Assembly (NCBI RefSeq): GCF_018449725.1
Contig: NZ_JAAVVC010000012.1
Span: 149,936 to 213,935, forward strand
Length of the DNA stretch: 64,000 bases
DNA from: Pseudomonas sp. dw_612
GTDB lineage: Bacteria > Pseudomonadota > Gammaproteobacteria > Pseudomonadales > Pseudomonadaceae
Direction of reading: 5' to 3'
Made by a program: the position numbers and the translations under genes
Notes under the pieces: model-generated
Database searches by the model: none
Told to the model about the DNA's origin: nothing
What the model saw: the letters and a program-made list of their open reading frames with translations, nothing else
Shown here: positions 8,984 to 16,558 of the stretch, one piece after another
Layout: the number at the start of each line of letters is the position of its first letter
Numbering within the stretch: the first letter of the stretch is position 1

Positions 8984-9262
8984 ATGGGCATTTTTGACTG
9001 GAAACACTGGATCGTCATCCTGGTTGTCGTGGTGCTGGTGTTCGGCACCAAGAAACTGAAAAACCTCGGCACGGACGTCGGCGAGTCGATCAAAGGCTTT
9101 CGCAAAGCCATGAACGATGAAGAAAAACCGGCCGATCCAACCGTGACTCCGGCGCAACCGGTGCCACCGGCTCAACCTACGACGACCTCGCCACTGAACC
9201 AGCCGCACACCATCGACGTGCAGGCACAGAAAGTCGAAGAGCCGATCCGCAAAGACGTGTGA
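8984..9262 (+). CDS. tatA: TatA, twin-arginine translocase subunit
   Basis: The protein has 92 residues: a single N-terminal membrane helix (HWIVILVVVVLVFGTKKL), the conserved FGTKKLKNLG hinge, an amphipathic helix and a Pro/Thr-rich tail. TatA oligomers form the pore for folded Tat substrates. A strong GAGAGGAG lies just upstream of ATG 8984. It is the first gene of tatABC. Confidence 0.96.
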   Translation: MGIFDWKHWIVILVVVVLVFGTKKLKNLGTDVGESIKGFRKAMNDEEKPADPTVTPAQPVPPAQPTTTSPLNQPHTIDVQAQKVEEPIRKDV

Positions 9263-9272
9263 GCACTGACTA

Positions 9273-9725
9273 ATGTTTGGTATCAGCTTCTCTGAACTGC
9301 TGCTCGTCGGCCTCGTTGCCCTGCTGGTGCTGGGCCCCGAGCGTTTGCCGGGCGCTGCGCGCACCGCCGGTCTGTGGATCGGGCGGCTGAAGCGCAGCTT
9401 CAACGCGATCAAACAGGAAGTTGAACGTGAAATCGGTGCCGACGAGATTCGCCGGCAATTGCACAACGAGCACATTCTTTCGCTGGAGCAGGAGGCGCGG
9501 AAGATCTTCACGCCAACCCAGCAGGAGCCCACGCCGGTGCCACCGGTTGAACCGGTGGCCGAGCCGACGATTCATGCGCCGGGCACCGAATCCGTGCCGA
9601 CCATGGGCGGTGTCGAACCCGCGCCTGTGATCCCCACGCCAACGCCCGTAGAACCTGTTGCGCCTGCCGCCGCGCCGACAACGCCGGCTCCTCACGACCC
9701 AACACTGCCGCCGCGAGCCCCATGA
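9273..9725 (+). CDS. tatB: TatB, twin-arginine translocase subunit
   Basis: The protein has 150 residues. It begins MFGISFSELLLVGLVALLVLGPERLP, the TatB signature with the conserved Glu in the membrane helix and the GPERLP hinge. A long amphipathic helix and a proline-rich tail with PVEP/PAPV repeats follow. TatB with TatC recognises the twin-arginine signal. It starts 10 bp after tatA and its last codons overlap tatC (ATGA). Confidence 0.96.
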   Translation: MFGISFSELLLVGLVALLVLGPERLPGAARTAGLWIGRLKRSFNAIKQEVEREIGADEIRRQLHNEHILSLEQEARKIFTPTQQEPTPVPPVEPVAEPTIHAPGTESVPTMGGVEPAPVIPTPTPVEPVAPAAAPTTPAPHDPTLPPRAP

Positions 9726-10516
9726 GCGAACTTCCTGAAAACGACCAGCACATGCCGCTGGTTTCGCACCTCACCGAGTTGCGTACCCGCCTGCTGCGCT
9801 GTGTAGCGGCGATTTTCATCATCTTCGCCGGGTTGTTCGCGTTCACCCAGCAGATCTACACCTTTGTCTCGACGCCCCTGAGGGCTTACTTGCCCGCCGG
9901 CGCGACGATGATCGCCACCGACGTTTCATCGCCGTTCCTGACGCCGCTGAAACTGACGATGATGGTGTCGCTGTTCCTGGCGATCCCGGTGATCCTGCAC
10001 CAGATCTGGGGCTTTATCGCGCCGGGCCTGTATAAGCACGAAAAGCGCATCGCCGTGCCGCTGCTGATCTCCAGCATCCTGCTGTTTTATACCGGCATGG
10101 CGTTCGCCTACTACCTGGTCTTCCCGCTGATCTTCAAGTTCTTCGCCGCCGCCACCCCGGCCGGCGTGGAAATGATGACCGACATCACCAGTTACCTCGA
10201 TTTCGTCATGACCCTGTTCTTCGCGTTCGGCGTGGCGTTCGAAATCCCGGTGGCCGTGGTGCTGCTGGTGTGGATCGGTGTGGTCGACGTCAAATACCTG
10301 AAGAAAATCCGCCCGTACGTGGTGATCGGCTGCTTCGTGGTCGGCATGATCCTGACCCCGCCGGACATCTTCTCGCAGACGCTGTTGGCCGTACCGATGT
10401 GGTTGCTGTTCGAAATCGGCATCGTGTTCGGCAGCCTGGTCAGCAAACGCGGCGAGCACCCGGACGACCAACCGGCTGACGATCACAACGACCAGCCGCC
10501 AGCGACCCAGCCGTGA
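9722..10516 (+). CDS. tatC: TatC, twin-arginine translocase receptor subunit
   Basis: The protein has 264 residues with six membrane helices. Conserved family parts are MPLVSHLTELRTRLLR at the N-terminus (the Glu binds the Arg pair of the signal), FIAPGLYKHEKR and FGVAFEIPVAVVLL. The tail is acidic and soluble. The stop overlaps the rsmE start by 4 bp. Confidence 0.97.
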   Translation: MSELPENDQHMPLVSHLTELRTRLLRCVAAIFIIFAGLFAFTQQIYTFVSTPLRAYLPAGATMIATDVSSPFLTPLKLTMMVSLFLAIPVILHQIWGFIAPGLYKHEKRIAVPLLISSILLFYTGMAFAYYLVFPLIFKFFAAATPAGVEMMTDITSYLDFVMTLFFAFGVAFEIPVAVVLLVWIGVVDVKYLKKIRPYVVIGCFVVGMILTPPDIFSQTLLAVPMWLLFEIGIVFGSLVSKRGEHPDDQPADDHNDQPPATQP

Positions 10517-11220
10517 ACCTGCTGCTCCTCGAAGAGGCCGATTTCATTGCGGCCGACCGGGTGATCCTGCGTGATCGGCGGCTGACGCATATGCAGGAAG
10601 TTCATCGCTGCGAAGTCGGCGACAGCATGCGTGTCGGCAGGATCGGCGGGCTGATGGGTTCGGCCGAAGTGCTGCGCCTGGACGCCGGCGAAGCTGAATT
10701 GCGCGTCGTTCTCGATCAACAGCCTCCGACCAAGCTGCCGCTGACCCTGGTGTTGGCCCTGCCACGCCCGAAAATGCTGCGTAGGGTGTTTCAGACCGTG
10801 GCGGCCATGGGTGTGCCGCGCATCGTGCTGGTGAACAGCTATCGCGTCGAGAAGAGCTTCTGGCAAACGCCGTTCCTGGAGCCTGAAGCGATTCGTGAAC
10901 AGTTGATCCTCGGCCTGGAACAGGCCCGGGACAGCGTGCTGCCGGAAGTCGTCATCGAGAAACGCTTCAAGCCGTTCGTTGAAGACCGTTTGCCCGCGAT
11001 CAGCGAAGGCACTCTGGGCCTGGTCGGCCATCCCGGCAATTACCCGCCCTGCCCCCGCGGCCTGGACGAACCGGTGACCCTGGCGATCGGCCCTGAAGGT
11101 GGCTGGATTCCCTATGAAATCGAATTGCTGGGCAAGTCCGGGCTGAATCCGGTGCAACTGGGCGACCGCATCCTGCGAGTTGAAACCGCCGTCACCGCCC
11201 TGCTGGCGCGACTCTTCTAA
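10513..11220 (+). CDS. rsmE: RsmE, 16S rRNA (uracil-1498-N3)-methyltransferase
   Basis: The protein has 235 residues: an N-terminal PUA-like domain and a C-terminal SPOUT methyltransferase domain. The knotted SAM-binding motifs are LAIGPEGGWIPYEIELL and LGDRILRVETAVTALLA. It methylates U1498 in the decoding region of the small ribosomal subunit. It is coupled to tatC by an ATGA-type overlap and ends the his-tat-rsmE run. Confidence 0.95.
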   Translation: MNLLLLEEADFIAADRVILRDRRLTHMQEVHRCEVGDSMRVGRIGGLMGSAEVLRLDAGEAELRVVLDQQPPTKLPLTLVLALPRPKMLRRVFQTVAAMGVPRIVLVNSYRVEKSFWQTPFLEPEAIREQLILGLEQARDSVLPEVVIEKRFKPFVEDRLPAISEGTLGLVGHPGNYPPCPRGLDEPVTLAIGPEGGWIPYEIELLGKSGLNPVQLGDRILRVETAVTALLARLF

Positions 11221-11236
11221 AGTCGAACGCCAACCC

Positions 11237-11326
11237 TGTGGGAGCGGGCTTGCTCGCGAAAGCGGTGTGCCAGTCGACATCTCAATCAACTGGCAGACCG
11301 CATTCGCGAGCAAGCCCGCTCCCACA
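11237..11326. repeat. REP doublet, family I, outward type, exactly 90 bp
   Basis: It starts TGTGGGAGCGGGCTTGCTCG just after the rsmE stop and ends CCGCTCCCACA. It can fold into a long hairpin at the 3' end of the rsmE transcript and lies 17 bp before a FliA-like promoter. Confidence 0.93.
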
Positions 11327-11342
11327 GGGGTATTCGTCGCCC

Positions 11343-11369
11343 TACAGATTCCTTCCCTCCAGCCGATAC
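11343..11369 (+). promoter_or_regulatory. Candidate FliA (sigma-28) promoter of the chemoreceptor at 11412
   Basis: TACAGATT, 11 bases, then GCCGATAC matches the flagellar sigma consensus TAAAGTTT-N11-GCCGATAA at 6/8 and 7/8 positions with exact spacing. It lies about 40 bp before the start codon, as expected for a chemotaxis gene. Confidence 0.65.
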
Positions 11370-11411
11370 AGTCCCCATAAAACCAAATTGTGGTCCGAGG
11401 GGAGTAGCAAC

Positions 11412-13328
11412 ATGTACCGTTGGCTAGCCGAGAAACTGGGAAACGTAAGCGTAAATCGCAAACTGGGTGTCGGCTTCGGTCTCGTCCTGCTCCTGACCTT
11501 GTTGATCACCTTCACCGGCTGGACCGGCCTGACGGGTGTGATGAGCCGTGGCGACAAGCTCGGGTTCATTGCCAGTCTCAATGACCTGACCAAGGACCTG
11601 CGCCTGGCGCGCCTGGACTACGAAATGCGCCGTGGCGAACAAGGTCCGGGGGCGGTCAATGACTTGCTGGGTCAACTCGACGCCGGGCTGCAAACCGCAC
11701 GCAAGCTGATCGAACAACCCGCCGACGTGGCGATGATCGATCAGCAACTGGCCGCCGTCAGCCAGTACAAGCAAGCCTTCATCGCAATGACCCAGGCCGG
11801 TGCCAATCGCGAAGATGCCCGCAGCAAGCTCGGCGCCACCGCCGACAACGCCGTGGCCAAGGTGAGCGAAGTCGAGAAGGCCCTGCTGCAAGGCGAGAGC
11901 GTCGCCCAGTTCAACAGCGTGATCGACCTGAGCAAGCTGATCCAGCAAGCGCGCTTCCAGGTGCGCGGCTACACCTACAGCGCCAAGACCGAGGCCGAGC
12001 AGCCTGCGCTGGACGCCATCGACAACGCCCTGAAAAACCTCGAGAGCCTGCCGGGCAAAGTGCCGGAGCAGTTCGCTGCCAATCTGCAACAGGCTACCGA
12101 ATCCCTCAAGGCTTATCGCGCAGCGGTCAGCCAATACCGTGACTCCCAAGTGGCGAGTGCCGCCGCGCTCAAACGCATGACCGAGCAAGGCGACATCCTG
12201 TCCGACGTGAGCAAGAAACTGACCGTGTCGCAAACCGTCGTGCGTGACACCGATGCCGCACACGCCAAGAACCTGCTGCTGATGGCCACCGTGCTCGCCC
12301 TGGCGTTTGGCTTGCTCGCCGCTTGGGCGATCACCCGCCAGATCGTCATTCCTCTGAGCCAGACCCTGAAAGTGGCTGAACGCGTGGCCGCTGGTGACCT
12401 GACTCACAACCTGATCTCCGAACGCCAGGACGAACTGGGCCAGCTCCAGCGCGCCATGCAGAGCATGACCCTGGGCCTGCGCGAATTGATCGGCGGCATC
12501 AGCGACGGCGTCACGCAAATCGCCAGCGCCGCCGAAGAACTGTCCGCTGTCACCGAGCAAACCAGCGCCGGGGTCAACAGCCAGAAGGTGGAAACCGATC
12601 AAGTCGCCACCGCCATGCACGAAATGACCGCCACCGTGCAGGAAGTTGCGCGTAATGCCGAGGAAGCGTCCGAAGCTGCGGTCGCCGCCGATCAACAGGC
12701 CCGCGAAGGTGACAAGGTTGTCGGTGAAGCCATCGCCCAGATCGAACGTTTGGCCATCGAAGTCGGCAACTCCACGGCGGCCATGAGCGACCTGAAGCGC
12801 GAAAGCGACAAGATCGGCAGCGTGCTCGACGTGATCAAGTCCGTGGCGCAACAGACCAACCTGCTGGCGCTCAACGCCGCCATCGAGGCCGCCCGTGCCG
12901 GTGAGGCCGGACGCGGTTTTGCGGTGGTCGCCGACGAAGTCCGCAGCCTCGCGCAGCGCACCCAGAAGTCCACCGAAGAAATCGAAGAGCTGATCGTCGG
13001 CCTGCAAACCGGCACCCAGCAAGTCGCGACCATCATGGACAACAGCCGCAGCCTGACCGACAGCAGCGTCGAACTGACCCGCCGCGCCGGGGGCTCGCTG
13101 GAAAGCATCACCCGCACGGTGTCGGCGATCCAGTCGATGAATCAGCAGATTGCTGCCGCCGCAGAACAACAGAGCGCCGTGGCCGAAGAGATCAACCGCA
13201 GCGTGTTGAACGTGCGGGATGTGTCCGAGCAAACCTCGGCGGCGAGTGAAGAGACTGCGGCATCCAGTGTTGAACTGGCGCGGTTGGGGACGCATTTGCA
13301 GATGTTGGTGGGGCGGTTCAAAGTTTGA
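11412..13328 (+). CDS. Methyl-accepting chemotaxis protein, probable HBM-type (McpK/McpS-like) receptor
   Basis: The start ATG 11412 (MYRWLAEKLGN) gives 638 residues; the upstream extension is REP sequence. Order: short cytoplasmic start, membrane helix at about 20-40, an all-helical periplasmic region of about 240 residues, a second membrane helix (LLLMATVLALAFGLLAAW), HAMP, and the signalling domain with the NLLALNAAIEAARAGEAGRG hairpin. The long helical sensor with LIQQARFQVRGYTYS fits helical bimodular (HBM) domains. From memory, the receptor at this place in PAO1 is McpK, which senses alpha-ketoglutarate; that ligand is an inference here. A FliA-like promoter lies upstream. Confidence 0.85.
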   Translation: MYRWLAEKLGNVSVNRKLGVGFGLVLLLTLLITFTGWTGLTGVMSRGDKLGFIASLNDLTKDLRLARLDYEMRRGEQGPGAVNDLLGQLDAGLQTARKLIEQPADVAMIDQQLAAVSQYKQAFIAMTQAGANREDARSKLGATADNAVAKVSEVEKALLQGESVAQFNSVIDLSKLIQQARFQVRGYTYSAKTEAEQPALDAIDNALKNLESLPGKVPEQFAANLQQATESLKAYRAAVSQYRDSQVASAAALKRMTEQGDILSDVSKKLTVSQTVVRDTDAAHAKNLLLMATVLALAFGLLAAWAITRQIVIPLSQTLKVAERVAAGDLTHNLISERQDELGQLQRAMQSMTLGLRELIGGISDGVTQIASAAEELSAVTEQTSAGVNSQKVETDQVATAMHEMTATVQEVARNAEEASEAAVAADQQAREGDKVVGEAIAQIERLAIEVGNSTAAMSDLKRESDKIGSVLDVIKSVAQQTNLLALNAAIEAARAGEAGRGFAVVADEVRSLAQRTQKSTEEIEELIVGLQTGTQQVATIMDNSRSLTDSSVELTRRAGGSLESITRTVSAIQSMNQQIAAAAEQQSAVAEEINRSVLNVRDVSEQTSAASEETAASSVELARLGTHLQMLVGRFKV

Positions 13329-13374
13329 GGTGATGCGGGTGCCTCGGTCCGCGTGAGACCGAGGTGATGCCATT

Positions 13375-13463
13375 CGCGAGCAAGCCCGCTCCCACAGTGG
13401 ACCTTGGTCGAGCACAAAATATGTATTCACCGAAAATCTACTGTGGGAGCGGGCTTGCTCGCG
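13375..13463. repeat. REP doublet, family I, inward type, 89 bp
   Basis: The arms are in the opposite order to the 90-bp type: CGCGAGCAAGCCCGCTCCCA comes first and TGTGGGAGCGGGCTTGCTCG second. It lies between the convergent chemoreceptor and ABC transporter genes and may end both transcripts. Confidence 0.9.
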
Positions 13464-13487
13464 AAGGCGTCAGAACAGGCGCTGAAG

Positions 13488-14222
13488 TCAGAGAACCTGC
13501 CGCAAAAACGCCTGAGCCCGAGGATCCTTCGGCGCGTCGAAGAACTCCGCCGGCGAGGCGTCTTCCAGCAGTTTGCCATGATCGAAGAACAGCACCCGGT
13601 CCGCCACTTCCCGGGCAAAGCCCATTTCGTGGGTGACGCACACCATGGTCATGCCTTCCACGGCCAGGGTTTTCATCACGTCCAGCACTTCACCAACCAT
13701 TTCCGGGTCCAGCGCCGAGGTCGGCTCATCAAACAGCATGACCTTCGGTTCCATGGCCAACGCCCGGGCAATCGCCACCCGCTGTTGCTGACCACCGGAC
13801 AGGCGTGACGGAAACTCGTTGGCCTTCTGCGCAATACCGACCTTCTCCAGCAGCGCCAAAGCCTTGGCCTCGCGCTCCTTTTTGCCACGCTTGCGCACGA
13901 CTTTTTGCGCCAGGCACAGGTTCTCCAGCACGGTCATGTGCGGGAACAGGTTGAAGTGCTGGAACACCATGCCAACTTCCCGGCGATAGGCGTTCACGTC
14001 TGTTTTCGGGTCGGCCAGTTGCAAGCCGTCGATGCTCACCGAGCCCGAATCGAATTCTTCCAGGCCATTGAGGCAACGCAAGAAAGTCGATTTGCCGGAA
14101 CCGGACGGGCCGATCACCACCAGCACTTCACCCTTGGCCACTTGCGTGGACACGTTATCCACCGCGCGCACTACCTGGCCACGGGTGTCGAAGACTTTTA
14201 CCAGATCGCGGACTTCAATCAC
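13488..14222 (-). CDS. Polar amino acid ABC transporter, ATP-binding protein
   Basis: The start was set at GTG 14222 (MIEVRDLVKVF), 10 bp after a GGAGG and overlapping the permease stop by 8 bp, giving 244 residues. A TTG at 14243 is possible but has no ribosome site. Walker A is GPSGSGKST, the signature is LSGGQQQRVAIARAL and Walker B is VMLFDEPTSALD, followed by the VTHEMGFA switch His. This is the HisP/GlnQ subfamily. It is the last gene of a binding protein-permease-ATPase unit. The substrate is not certain. Confidence 0.92.
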   Translation of the reverse strand: MIEVRDLVKVFDTRGQVVRAVDNVSTQVAKGEVLVVIGPSGSGKSTFLRCLNGLEEFDSGSVSIDGLQLADPKTDVNAYRREVGMVFQHFNLFPHMTVLENLCLAQKVVRKRGKKEREAKALALLEKVGIAQKANEFPSRLSGGQQQRVAIARALAMEPKVMLFDEPTSALDPEMVGEVLDVMKTLAVEGMTMVCVTHEMGFAREVADRVLFFDHGKLLEDASPAEFFDAPKDPRAQAFLRQVL

Positions 14223-15174
14223 TTTGCGCGAGCCTCCGCTCAAGCCGGCTGGCGATTTTCGACAGCGGCAGGTTGATCAACAGGTACAGCCCGGCCACGC
14301 AGAACAGGATTTCGAACGGCGAGAACGAGGTGGTGATGACTTCGCGACCGCTTTTCAGCAGCTCGGTAATCGCGATCACCGACACCAGCGAAGTGTCTTT
14401 CACCAGGCTGATGAACTGCCCGGCCAGCGGCGGCAGCACGCGTTTCAGCGCTTGCGGCAACACCACGTGGCGCATCGACTGGCCGGCGCTCAAACCCAGG
14501 GAGCGTGCGGCTTCGTTCTGGCCTCGGGCGATCGATTGCACGCCGGAACGGATGATCTCGGCCACGTAGGCGCCGGTGAACAGCGACAGCGCGGCGATCC
14601 CGGCGAACTCCCGGGACAGGTTCATCACGGTGCCGATGAAGAAGTAGAAAATGAAGATCTGCACCAGCAACGGCGTACCGCGCACCAGTTCGACGTAAAG
14701 GGTCGAGAGGTCGCGCAGGGTCGGGTTGTTCGACAGCCGGCACAGGCCGGTGGCCAGGCCGATCAACAGCCCGAGCACGCCAGACACCACAGACAGCCAC
14801 AACGTGGTCCATAGGCCCCACAGCAGCGGTCCGGCGGCCCAATGCCGGGTCACGCCGATCACGTCGCCTTCCGCCACGTCATCGCCCTGGGCGACTTGCA
14901 GGCTGTTGTCGTCGACGGTCAGGTGCTGCTCGTCACCGGCGTCGTTGCGCAAGGTGACTTGGGCCTTGTCGCCCTGACGCACCAGTTCGCTGACGGTGGA
15001 GATGTCGGCGGCGCGCTGGGATTCTTCGGCCTGGTAGGCGAAGTACTGCGGCACTCGGTTCCAGCGCCATTCGTAGGACATCAGCGAGGTGGCGTAATAC
15101 AACGCGCCGGCCAGGCCGATCAGCACGAGCACCGTCAGGATGTGCCAGGGCAGTTGGGATGTTTTCTGTTTCAT
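14215..15174 (-). CDS. Polar amino acid ABC transporter, permease with large periplasmic insert
   Basis: The start ATG 15174 (MKQKTSQLPWHIL) gives 319 residues. One membrane helix (ILTVLVLIGLAGALYYATSL) is followed by about 80 soluble residues, then the HisM-type permease domain (LVRGTPLLVQIFIFYF and an AARSLGLSAGQSMRHVVLPQAL coupling loop). The extra domain makes it longer than usual HisQ/HisM permeases of 220-250 residues. Only one permease gene is present, so a homodimer is likely. The segment before the start holds a short inward REP doublet that separates it from the binding-protein gene. Confidence 0.9.
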   Translation of the reverse strand: MKQKTSQLPWHILTVLVLIGLAGALYYATSLMSYEWRWNRVPQYFAYQAEESQRAADISTVSELVRQGDKAQVTLRNDAGDEQHLTVDDNSLQVAQGDDVAEGDVIGVTRHWAAGPLLWGLWTTLWLSVVSGVLGLLIGLATGLCRLSNNPTLRDLSTLYVELVRGTPLLVQIFIFYFFIGTVMNLSREFAGIAALSLFTGAYVAEIIRSGVQSIARGQNEAARSLGLSAGQSMRHVVLPQALKRVLPPLAGQFISLVKDTSLVSVIAITELLKSGREVITTSFSPFEILFCVAGLYLLINLPLSKIASRLERRLAQSD

Positions 15175-15220
15175 TTTGCTCTGAAGATTCCGAATTCTGT
15201 GTCGCCAGGGAGGCCGTCTT

Positions 15221-15280
15221 CGCGAGCAAGCCCGCTCCCACAGGGAAATGCATTCCAATGTGGGAGCGGGCTTGCTCGCG
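15221..15280. repeat. REP doublet, family I, inward type, 60 bp
   Basis: CGCGAGCAAGCCCGCTCCCA and its inverse are separated by only about 20 bp. It sits inside the ABC transporter operon between the binding-protein and permease genes, where such hairpins often protect the upstream message. Confidence 0.9.
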
Positions 15281-15313
15281 AATGAGGGCGACGCGGTCTA
15301 ACTGACCGGGCCC

Positions 15314-16111
15314 TTATTCCATGTCCTTGAGCCAAGCGGTGTCTTTGAACCACTTGTCATGGATGCGATCGTAGGTGCCGTCTTCGTGGATCTGGTGCAG
15401 GAAGTTGTTGATGAAATTCAGGCTGTCGTAGTCGCCCTTCTTCAGGCCGAAGGCCAGCGGTTCGTAGGTGAACGGCTTGTCGAGGAACACCAGTTTGCCG
15501 GCGCCGACCTTGCTAACCGCCACCACGTTGTACGGCGCGTCGTAGATGAACGCGTCGGCCTTGCCGTTGACCACGTCGAGCACGGCTTCCTGCTCATTGT
15601 CGTAGCCGTGGTACTTGGCTTTGGAGATCAGCTTCCTGGCGACCATTTCGCCGGTGGTGCCAAGCTTGGAGGTGATGCGGTAGTCGTCGGTGTTCAGGTC
15701 TTTATAGGACTTGATGGTGCCTTCCAGCTCCTTGCGGATCAGCAGGGTCTGGCCAACCACGATGAACGGTTCGCTGAAGTTCAGGCGCAGGTTGCGTTCC
15801 TGGGTCAGGGTCATGCCGCTGCCGATCATGTCGAACTTGTCGGTCATCAGGGCCGGGATGATGCCGTCGTAGCCCGTGGACACCAGCTCCAGCTTGACGC
15901 CCATGGCCTTGGACATGGCCTTGAGGATGTCGACTTCGAAACCGATGATCTCGCCGCGCTTGTTGGTCATTTCGAACGGCATGTAGGTCGGGTCCATGCC
16001 GACTTTCAGCGTGCCACGCTTGACCGCGTCATCGATGGCGCCGGCCTGCGCCGCGTTGACTGCAACCAATGCCGTGACGCCGACCAGCAGCATCGACAGA
16101 TACTTCTTCAT
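15314..16111 (-). CDS. Polar amino acid ABC transporter, periplasmic binding protein
   Basis: The start ATG 16111 (MKKYLSMLLVGVTALVAVNAAQA) carries a clear Sec signal peptide cleaved near AQA-GA. The 265-residue protein is family 3: GTLKVGMDPTYMPFEMTNKRGEIIGFEVDILKA, with the acidic FEVD motif, and DMIGSGMTLTQERNLRLNFSEPF with its ligand-binding Thr and Arg. The substrate is probably a polar amino acid. It is transcribed first in the leftward operon with the permease and ATPase. A longer frame upstream of 16111 lacks signal-peptide logic and was not used. Confidence 0.92.
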   Translation of the reverse strand: MKKYLSMLLVGVTALVAVNAAQAGAIDDAVKRGTLKVGMDPTYMPFEMTNKRGEIIGFEVDILKAMSKAMGVKLELVSTGYDGIIPALMTDKFDMIGSGMTLTQERNLRLNFSEPFIVVGQTLLIRKELEGTIKSYKDLNTDDYRITSKLGTTGEMVARKLISKAKYHGYDNEQEAVLDVVNGKADAFIYDAPYNVVAVSKVGAGKLVFLDKPFTYEPLAFGLKKGDYDSLNFINNFLHQIHEDGTYDRIHDKWFKDTAWLKDME

Positions 16112-16335
16112 CTTCAAGTCCCCAAAACCATTGCGGTGTGAGGCGCGCAATCGACGATTTTCCTTGGAAAACCGACAGATACGAACAGAAAGCTGTCCGG
16201 GCGCACCAATTCGGGGACGGATGCTAACGCACTGGGTTGTTTGCACAAGGGTTTGTGCGGGATTTGTTGACTAAGGCGTAGGAGAAACCTGTCAGAGGGA
16301 TGTGGACGACTGTTTGTTTTTTAAACATCCAAGAT

Positions 16336-16496
16336 CCACCCCTCACCCCAGAAGGGAGAGGGGGAAAGGGAGCAGATCTTCACGCTATTCTCGTCTTGAG
16401 TTCGACTCGGTATTTCAGGTCGATGTAGCTCCAAGCACAACTCGGTCAGTCCCCTCGCCCCCCTCGGGGAGAGGGTTAGGGAGAGGGGTGGTTCTA
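16336..16496. repeat. About 160-bp intergenic repeat, family III, copy 2
   Basis: It opens CCACCCCTCACCCCAGAAGG and closes with GGGGAGAGGGTTAGGGAGAG. The centre has TTGAGTTCGACTCGGTATTT and a CAGGTCGATGTA segment shared with the copy at the right edge. It occupies the 447-bp gap between the ABC binding-protein gene and opgH. The first 220 bp of that gap are the binding protein's promoter region, with nothing else I can name. Confidence 0.8.
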
Positions 16497-16530
16497 GAAG
16501 TCGATACACATCCAGCCCACACCACAAACA

Positions 16531-16556
16531 AAAAACCCCGCTTTCGCGGGGTTTTT
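16531..16556 (-). terminator. Rho-independent terminator of opgGH
   Basis: AAAAACCCCGC / GCGGGGTTTTT with a TTTC loop sits 3 bp beyond the opgH stop. On the minus strand the stem is followed by a T run. Confidence 0.9.
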
Positions 16557-16558
16557 CG

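Noticed and set aside
11238..11411. N-terminal extension of the chemoreceptor starting MGAGLLAKAV
   Set aside because: These residues are the translated REP doublet; the same peptide appears at other REPs. The start at 11412 gives the normal receptor.
13404..13808. Open frame covering the REP and the end of the ABC ATPase gene
   Set aside because: It is REP translation followed by antisense of the ATPase; no ribosome site.
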